Shown: in pieces, positions 41,919 to 47,229 of the stretch | Position numbering within the stretch: the first letter of the stretch is position 1 | Layout of the letters: each line of letters begins with the position of its first letter | DNA from: Epsilonproteobacteria bacterium UBA6211 | GTDB lineage: Bacteria; Campylobacterota; Campylobacteria; Campylobacterales; Arcobacteraceae | Assembly (NCBI GenBank): GCA_002421845.1 | Contig: DISL01000059.1 | Span: 1 to 47,229 of the forward strand | Length of the DNA stretch: 47,229 nucleotides | Direction: 5' to 3' | The notes under the pieces: generated by a model | The model's database searches: none | What the model was told of the DNA's origin: nothing | The model's input: the letters and a program-made list of their open reading frames with translations, nothing else | Translations under genes and position numbers: made by a program

Positions 41919-42702
41919 CAAAATCCTCTATTTTATCTACAGTTTTGTTTTCTATCACTTCGAGTTTAGTGTCATCACCTATTCTATCTGTTACCACCTC
42001 TTTAAATTCAGGCTCTACTATCCCTCTTCTTTGCATGATTTTATAAATACGATTTGATTTATTTACTACAAATTTCTTATCGCTTGTAGGGTTATAAAGT
42101 ACGGGATTTGGCAACACCGCAGCCAAACGAGAAGCCTCCATAGCACTCAAACTACTAGCACTCTTACCGAAATAGTGCCTAGAAGCAGCCTCTATCCCGA
42201 AAATATTATCTCCCCACTGGGCAATATTGAGATAAATCTCCAAAATTCTAGTTTTTGATAGCTCTTTTTCTATCCTCCATGTGATAATAGCCTCTTTGAC
42301 TTTACGGATAGGGTTTTTACTAGGGGTTAGATATAGGTTTTTTGATAGTTGTTGTGATATGGTACTTCCGCCGAAACTAAACTTACCGCTTTTGATATTT
42401 TTTTCTATGGCACTCTCTATTGCTTCCATATCAAACCCCTCATGGGCATAAAACTTATCATCTTCACTTATCAAAACAGCTTTTATAAGATAGGGTGATA
42501 TTTGTTTGATATTTACCCATTTTTGGACTATCTTTTTCTTTTTGCCCTCTTCTTCCCACTGCTTCATTTTGAGTTCCATAAAAGCTGACGGCATAGGATT
42601 TGTTTTTTTCAACTCTCCGATGTCGGGATAGACAAAATATCTACCTATATCCACCGCAAAAATCACTAATACTATTAAAACAATAAACTTTAACTTTCTC
42701 AT
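41893..42702 (-). CDS. mtgA: Monofunctional biosynthetic peptidoglycan transglycosylase
   Basis: A 269-residue protein with one N-terminal membrane anchor (about 5-22) and a GT51 domain: E-D-D-K-F-Y-A-H-E-G-F-D includes the first catalytic Glu, G-G-S-T-I-S-Q-Q-L-S-K-N-L is the second motif, and K-E-L-S-K-x-R-I-L-E-I-Y-L-N the third. No transpeptidase domain follows, so it polymerises lipid II glycan only. The gene follows the radical SAM gene by one base on the same strand. Confidence 0.93.
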   Translation of the reverse strand: MRKLKFIVLIVLVIFAVDIGRYFVYPDIGELKKTNPMPSAFMELKMKQWEEEGKKKKIVQKWVNIKQISPYLIKAVLISEDDKFYAHEGFDMEAIESAIEKNIKSGKFSFGGSTISQQLSKNLYLTPSKNPIRKVKEAIITWRIEKELSKTRILEIYLNIAQWGDNIFGIEAASRHYFGKSASSLSAMEASRLAAVLPNPVLYNPTSDKKFVVNKSNRIYKIMQRRGIVEPEFKEVVTDRIGDDTKLEVIENKTVDKIEDFATPVIIGE

Positions 42703-42703
42703 A

Positions 42704-44209
42704 TTATTCTCTTAATTGTTGCCTTTTATTTGCTTTTGAAATCTCTTTTTGCGACACGTCATAACCATGAGGTATCAAAGACTTTAAAAACGGCGGTATC
42801 TTTCTTCCGCCTACACCCATCACGTCTTCTAAGATAGTCGTAGCTACCGTATTTGCATCATAGCTTTGAGATAAATACTCATACAAATACTCAGCTATCC
42901 TATCAAGAGATATTTTGTATGTGGACTCGCTTCTTCCATAAATCCATTTACTAAAAGCATAAAAATTATCAAATACCTTACCCTCTTTGAAAAGTAGCTT
43001 GGTAGTTTTTTGGAAATTACCGCTATTATAGACTATATCCCAAAACCTCGCAAATCTTTTCATATCCTGCATCAAAGCAAAATCAATCAAATCGTTTTTT
43101 AGTATATCATAAGGCGGTGTATCGCTATAAACCATCCCGTATTCCATATCGTGCCTATTTATCGTCGTACCTGAAAGTTTTTTGAGTATTCCTAGCTGTA
43201 TCTCACACTTTGTAAGGGCATAAAGTTCATCAAGGTTTGCTGCAAAACTCTCTATACTCTCCCCTGGAAGCCCTATTATCAAATCCACGTGCAAATGAGC
43301 CTTTGTCTCATTTTCTAGGAATCTAAGATTTTCTTTAATTTTTTCTAGCTTTAGGTTTCTTTTGATATTTTTCGCGATTCCCAAATTTAACGTCTGGATA
43401 CCCACTTCAAGCTGTAAACAGTGTGGTGGAAAAAGCTTTAACATCTCTTTTAGCTCATCGGGGAAGTTATCGGGAATCACCTCAAAGTGGATAAAATACT
43501 CTTCGTTTTTTGATAAAAAGTATTCCAAAATAGCCTTGGCATAGCTTATTTTGACATTAAAAGTTCTATCTATAAACTTGAAATTCCTAGCACCCCTAAC
43601 CCATAGTTTTTCAAGCTCACTCAAGATAACTTCAAGCGGTAAATACCTCATTTTCAAATCAATAGAAGACAAACAAAACTCACACTCAAACGGACATCCC
43701 CGTGAACTCTCCACATAAATATGTCTGTTTTGTATATCAAAATCGGTGTAATAATCATAAGGCAATTTTATAGCGGTAAAATCAACCCCTTTTGACTTAA
43801 TAGTTCTCTCTTTTGGTTGCTGACCCTCTAGTATTTCCTTGCAAAGGGTATAAAAACTCTCCTCACCTTCACCCGATATAATATAATCAGCCATATCAAA
43901 ATTGACCCTAAAAGGGGTATAACTCACCTCTGGACCACCGAGTATGACTATGGTTTTAGGTGATACTTTTTTGATAACCTTTACTATCTCACCCACATCG
44001 TAAGCATTCCAAATATAGACCCCGATACCTACTATTTTTGGACTATGACTTAGTATCTCTTCTGCTATGGTTTGTGGTGATGAATTGATGACAAACTCTA
44101 AGATTTGCGAACTTTGTTGCAGTTCATGTAAATTGGCATACAAATACCTAAGAGCCAAAGAGGTATGGGAATATCTAGCGTTGAGTGTGGTTAGTATTAT
44201 GTTTTTCAT
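42704..44209 (-). CDS. B12-binding-domain radical SAM protein (DUF4080 type)
   Basis: A 501-residue cytoplasmic protein. The N-terminal B12-binding-like domain (about 1-125, G-I-G-V-Y-I-W-N then G-G-P-E-V) precedes a radical SAM core with Cys172, Cys176 and Cys179 in S-R-G-C-P-F-E-C-E-F-C. The C-terminal half resembles the DUF4080 tail. Substrates in this group are largely unknown. It has a near-perfect promoter and a very short leader without SD, and shares an operon with mtgA. Confidence 0.88.
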   Translation of the reverse strand: MKNIILTTLNARYSHTSLALRYLYANLHELQQSSQILEFVINSSPQTIAEEILSHSPKIVGIGVYIWNAYDVGEIVKVIKKVSPKTIVILGGPEVSYTPFRVNFDMADYIISGEGEESFYTLCKEILEGQQPKERTIKSKGVDFTAIKLPYDYYTDFDIQNRHIYVESSRGCPFECEFCLSSIDLKMRYLPLEVILSELEKLWVRGARNFKFIDRTFNVKISYAKAILEYFLSKNEEYFIHFEVIPDNFPDELKEMLKLFPPHCLQLEVGIQTLNLGIAKNIKRNLKLEKIKENLRFLENETKAHLHVDLIIGLPGESIESFAANLDELYALTKCEIQLGILKKLSGTTINRHDMEYGMVYSDTPPYDILKNDLIDFALMQDMKRFARFWDIVYNSGNFQKTTKLLFKEGKVFDNFYAFSKWIYGRSESTYKISLDRIAEYLYEYLSQSYDANTVATTILEDVMGVGGRKIPPFLKSLIPHGYDVSQKEISKANKRQQLRE

Positions 44210-44221
44210 ATTTTTTGCCGA

Positions 44222-44250
44222 ATTATATCAAGTTAGCAAAAAGTTGTCAA
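44222..44250 (-). promoter_or_regulatory. Consensus sigma70 promoter of the radical SAM gene
   Basis: TTGACA (44250-44245), a 17-base spacer, then TATAAT (44227-44222), extended by TGA. The predicted start near 44215 leaves a leader of about 6 bases before the ATG at 44209, with no SD. Unusually strong for this AT-rich genome. Confidence 0.75.
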
Positions 44251-44342
44251 ACTTACTTAGGATAATACATCAAGAAATATCTATCATATGGGTATTCCAA
44301 TTTAATAATAAATTTACACTCATTTTTTATCTTTAAAAAGTA

Positions 44343-44774
44343 TTAAGGAACAAATACAATAGAACTTCCTGTTCTAGTTGCTTCATTTAACAACTCTTGA
44401 CTATTTTCCATACCTAAAACACAAATAGAAATATTTTGCAATTCGTTATTTTTATACAAACTTAAAGTATGAGACAATATAGCTTCTGTTTTTTGTGAAT
44501 TTGGGCAATATATACCGATATTATCGAAACCTTGATTTATTGATTGAGAAAAATATTTATAAAACCCTCCATCATTACCATTTGTTTTTACAGCTGTGAT
44601 ACTCATAGCATCTGCAAGTAAACCTCGTGAAGGGATTTGAATAATTGAAATTTCAGGTTTCTCGCATTTAGTTACAGCTTTCAAAACTATATCACTCTCA
44701 GAAAGATTTTTACTTACACAAGATTGAAACATCAAAGTTACAATCATAATTAGTATTAATTTAACATATTTCAT
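44343..44774 (-). CDS. Predicted lipoprotein of unknown function
   Basis: A 143-residue protein with a signal sequence ending in a plausible lipobox (F-Q-S-C). The mature part is short alpha/beta-like (I-S-I-I-Q-I-P-S-R-G, then N-I-G-I-Y-C-P-N and S-I-C-V-L-G). No family is recognised. It ends the accessory cassette, 36 bases after the larger lipoprotein gene, with AGGA upstream. Given the hydrolase upstream, a periplasmic immunity or chaperone role is possible. Confidence 0.6.
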   Translation of the reverse strand: MKYVKLILIMIVTLMFQSCVSKNLSESDIVLKAVTKCEKPEISIIQIPSRGLLADAMSITAVKTNGNDGGFYKYFSQSINQGFDNIGIYCPNSQKTEAILSHTLSLYKNNELQNISICVLGMENSQELLNEATRTGSSIVFVP

Positions 44775-44810
44775 TGTTCATTCCTTATTTCAAAATAATA
44801 ATACCGAATA

Positions 44811-45563
44811 CTACATCCCTGTATTATTTGGTATTCTTTCTTCTGTATCAACATCATATTCTTTATCATGTAACAACCCCTCTTTTTTCATTCGTTCTCT
44901 ATCCATATCATGAATCACCAGTGAGTCGAAAATTGCTTTCATATCTTGCTTGAATTGTTTTTGCATTGCTTTAGGGGTAACGGAACTACTTTTTGTATCT
45001 CTGTCGTCCTTAGTTCCGCTGTGGGTGTAGGTGTAGCTGTAACCAAGATGAATATTTTTGGCTCCACCTTGATTATCAAAATAGGCACAATTGGTTTGAT
45101 AGCTTTTTGTACCTACACCAAGAGCAATATTTGAAGATTCAACTCTTGTACCGCATTTTAGTCCTCCGATAAAATCAACATATTGTTTCACATAATTCAC
45201 GCCTCTTTCAGCATTGTTCTTTTTCTCCCAATCAGACATTTTAAAGTTTTTAATTCGTTCCTCCATTTGATTACTTTGATTTTTGTATAGTAAATAATCA
45301 CTTGCTATCTCGTCTTGTGGAACAATTCTCACCGTAATCCTCACATCCTCGCTCATCATGTTGGAGATGTGGCGGAAAAGTTGTATGTTATTTTTTGTAC
45401 TATTTATATACCAAGCTTTCCATTTCATTCCATGTGAAGACGATGGAGTAGCTATGTGAATACTTTGACTTGATAATTTCGTATAAGGCTCTAACTTATA
45501 AACTTTTACACTTGAACATCCAACTAAAAATAGTACACTTAATATAAATATTATATTTCTCAT
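44811..45563 (-). CDS. Predicted lipoprotein, candidate periplasmic immunity protein
   Basis: A 250-residue protein with a clear lipobox (F-L-V-G-C-S-S). The mature part has two Cys (G-L-K-C-G, T-N-C-A-Y), a mixed alpha/beta body and a charged C-terminus. No family is recognised. Its ATG overlaps the stop of the 99-residue orphan gene (ATGA). Lipase effectors of type VI and related systems are commonly neutralised by periplasmic lipoproteins, so an immunity role is plausible, but only by context. Confidence 0.6.
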   Translation of the reverse strand: MRNIIFILSVLFLVGCSSVKVYKLEPYTKLSSQSIHIATPSSSHGMKWKAWYINSTKNNIQLFRHISNMMSEDVRITVRIVPQDEIASDYLLYKNQSNQMEERIKNFKMSDWEKKNNAERGVNYVKQYVDFIGGLKCGTRVESSNIALGVGTKSYQTNCAYFDNQGGAKNIHLGYSYTYTHSGTKDDRDTKSSSVTPKAMQKQFKQDMKAIFDSLVIHDMDRERMKKEGLLHDKEYDVDTEERIPNNTGM

Positions 45564-45859
45564 TCTTTATATCCCGTTACATCTTTTAATTCTTCATAAT
45601 CAGTGGGTTTATAACTACTATGTGGAGAATCTGGTGTTACTAATTTAAAAATATTTAAAAGATTAACTCTATCAAGTATTGAAGCCTCTCCATTTACCCC
45701 ACTATTACCACCAAGCCCCTCACCCACAAAATCTCCAGTCTTTGTGAATGCTCCCTTATATGTATAACCTAAGCCTATTTCTTTATTACTTATCACTGTC
45801 TCTAATGTCTCCCCACTCACAGGCGAACCAAATGAAACATAGGTAGGAATTCCACTCAT
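45560..45859 (-). CDS. Orphan C-terminal half of an alpha/beta hydrolase (possible effector-tail remnant)
   Basis: A 99-residue protein without signal peptide. It resembles the C-terminal half of the hydrolase at 46341: P-T-Y-V-S-F-G-S-P-V-S-G-E-T-L-E parallels P-Y-L-H-Y-S-V-A-S-P-E-S-A-T-N-L-E, and Asp43 and His80 fall at the spacing of Asp230 and His271 there. The nucleophile Ser half is missing and an in-frame stop lies three codons upstream of the ATG, so it begins as a fragment. It overlaps both neighbours by ATGA. It may be a displaced effector tail kept beside its immunity gene. Confidence 0.5.
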   Translation of the reverse strand: MSGIPTYVSFGSPVSGETLETVISNKEIGLGYTYKGAFTKTGDFVGEGLGGNSGVNGEASILDRVNLLNIFKLVTPDSPHSSYKPTDYEELKDVTGYKE

Positions 45860-46344
45860 TGGTTTTTACTCTCTTGTTCTTCTCGTATTTCCCGTATTGA
45901 TTTATCAAGATGATTTACAAAGGGTTTGAAAAAGATAAAAATATAAATTGGATAATGCAGTGAGTAAATAAAATTCCAAAACAATACTTCTTTCCAACTT
46001 AGTAAGTATTCAAAATTATTATATATAGTATTCCGAATTACTCCACCAGTTCCACCTATACCATACATCATAAGTTTAATAATCGATTGTTCTATTATGA
46101 AATATATCATTATTATTACTGTAAAAAATACAATTTTAATTATTATGGATGAATAAAAGATTTTATTTTTTACAACTATATATATTATGCCAATAACAAA
46201 AACTATAAAAGAACACTCAAAAATAATATTTGTTAATTTATTGTACTCCGTTAAATGTTCAACATTCATATATAATAATAACGATATTATATAAACAAAT
46301 ATAAAATATATACCAATTAACTTTATTTTTAAGCATGGACTCAT
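45856..46344 (-). CDS. Multi-pass membrane protein between hydrolase genes
   Basis: A 162-residue, very AT-rich gene encoding about four hydrophobic helices (about 8-27, 40-60, 65-90, 120-145) and a charged C-terminal tail (I-R-E-I-R-E-E-Q-E-S-K). No family is recognised. It overlaps the upstream hydrolase and downstream orphan genes by ATGA. A membrane immunity protein against a membrane-attacking hydrolase is a reasonable but untested guess. Confidence 0.6.
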   Translation of the reverse strand: MSPCLKIKLIGIYFIFVYIISLLLYMNVEHLTEYNKLTNIIFECSFIVFVIGIIYIVVKNKIFYSSIIIKIVFFTVIIMIYFIIEQSIIKLMMYGIGGTGGVIRNTIYNNFEYLLSWKEVLFWNFIYSLHYPIYIFIFFKPFVNHLDKSIREIREEQESKNQ

Positions 46345-47229
46345 TTCTTAATAACCTTTTGTATTTCTTCTTTCACTCCTTCATTATAATAATTTATAAA
46401 TGGATGATTTTTTATTAAATTATTTATAATGGGTAGTTTTTCAAATTTATTTCCATTATATAAATCTTCTAGATTATATTTAATCTCATAATTAGCATCT
46501 TTATTTAACCATCCATTAGCAACAGGATCATTTGGATGGTTGGTTTGTTTTATAAATATAGCCCCAACTTTACTATCTGAAGATTCAAGATTAGTTGCTG
46601 ATTCTGGTGAAGCAACTGAATAATGTAAGTATGGAGTTTTTGCCCCAACTAATTCATTAACTTGATTTGCTTTCTTTATATCTGGATTTCCTGCTGAATG
46701 AGTGACAACTAAAGTATTTGGAGATAGTCGTTGTAACATTTCTGCATTTAATACATCTTTTGTGGTTAAATAATTGGGTGTCCATTCTAATATATCTCCA
46801 AGTACACCAAATGTTTTATCTGTTTGATTATTAATAAGTCCAACATTATTAAAATCTTTACCTAGAATATTATTCTGAATATTCTTTGCACTTTTAAAAT
46901 CATTATTCATACCAGTTACCATCACTATTTTTGTATCTTTATTTATATTATCATATATCATATCAGTACCTTGTCTCAAGGTCTCTAAATCTTCTTGATT
47001 AGTTAAGTTATACACATTATCATATTTTGAAATATCTTCTGATGCAATATTTTGTATTCTCCCTTTTAGGTAAGTATTTAGATACAATCCTTTTTCAATA
47101 ACCTCTTTGGAGTTTAAATCTACTACCATATGATCATTTACTCCATCCGTTGCTACTACTTTTTTTCTATATGTATATATTACATTATTATCAACCGCAA
47201 CATCAGAACTATTCAAAGCACTCTTGGCA
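46341..47229 (-). CDS. Alpha/beta hydrolase (lipase-like) domain, 5' end beyond the window
   Basis: The reading frame is open to the window edge (an in-frame TTG at 47216 is not needed as a start), so this is probably the C-terminal part of a larger protein. Counting from that TTG: V-M-V-T-G-M-N-N-D (about 98-106) fits an oxyanion strand, Ser174 in V-V-T-H-S-A-G-N is a nucleophile elbow, Asp230 in N-D-P-V-A-N-G-W and His271 in N-H-P-F-I-N-Y complete a possible triad. It could be a secreted lipase effector or a hydrolase domain at the end of a large surface protein. It heads a chain of overlapping genes. Confidence 0.65.
   Translation of the reverse strand, partial: AKSALNSSDVAVDNNVIYTYRKKVVATDGVNDHMVVDLNSKEVIEKGLYLNTYLKGRIQNIASEDISKYDNVYNLTNQEDLETLRQGTDMIYDNINKDTKIVMVTGMNNDFKSAKNIQNNILGKDFNNVGLINNQTDKTFGVLGDILEWTPNYLTTKDVLNAEMLQRLSPNTLVVTHSAGNPDIKKANQVNELVGAKTPYLHYSVASPESATNLESSDSKVGAIFIKQTNHPNDPVANGWLNKDANYEIKYNLEDLYNGNKFEKLPIINNLIKNHPFINYYNEGVKEEIQKVIKK

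Overview
The window looks like a chromosome segment of a free-living, respiring Campylobacterota (epsilonproteobacterium). The evidence is the low G+C, extended -10 promoters (TGn-TATAAT) with little -35 signal, several TTG starts, and family-typical genes: a two-subunit biotin carboxyltransferase with OadG, a DUF493 protein of the HP0495 type, NhaD, and membrane histidine kinases with the H-Q-W-R/H-P-L H-box. Genus cannot be fixed from sequence alone. No tRNA, rRNA, CRISPR array or recognisable transposase was seen, and no gene-free stretch exceeds 300 bases.

Layout. 1-642: 5' end of a carboxyltransferase gene and oadG (minus strand), separated by a structured spacer. 772-3538: an AraC/GyrI-like regulator, rpsU, moaC, a DUF493 gene and a VanY-like peptidase. 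3650-10930: a molybdate locus: modE with a ModE-like operator on its own promoter, two binding proteins, two ModB permeases, modD, a MOP protein and one ModC. A Schlafen/AlbA_2-type gene is wedged between the second modB and modC and is bounded by a 20-bp direct repeat. 10991-15672: a surface-glycan module (GT-C-like membrane protein, GtrB-like GT2, WbqC, WecE-like aminotransferase, small SMR-like protein). 15749-19925: nhaD, then a minus-strand operon of a DJ-1 protein, a voltage-gated-type K+ channel with RCK domains and a free RCK subunit.

20070-31983: a two-partner secretion locus (TpsA exoprotein, TpsB transporter) enclosed by signalling genes. A PstS-like binding protein plus PAS histidine kinase lies on one side, and an OmpR-type regulator plus 7TMR-DISM histidine kinase on the other. 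A striking inverted repeat lies exactly between the divergent tpsA and regulator promoters. A porin gene follows. 32096-39658: a molybdenum enzyme operon (two-domain rhodanese, Tat-exported type II DMSO-reductase-family catalytic subunit, Fe-S subunit, heme-b-type subunit fused to a cytochrome c, small Cys-rich periplasmic protein, TorD-like chaperone). Its substrate is not readable from sequence; the rhodanese suggests sulfur chemistry. MoaC and the mod locus would supply cofactor and metal to it. 39897-44209: an LRV-repeat protein, a small unknown, Mrp, MtgA and a B12-binding radical SAM protein.

44343-47229: an AT-rich accessory cassette on the minus strand. It holds the C-terminal part of an alpha/beta hydrolase that runs off the window, a multi-pass membrane protein, a 99-residue orphan that looks like the C-terminal half of a related hydrolase, and two predicted lipoproteins. 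The first four genes are chained by ATGA overlaps. This resembles a secreted-lipase effector/immunity array with an orphan effector tail and, with the divergent operator at the Tps locus and the rhodanese-linked molybdoenzyme, is one of the three most interesting features here.
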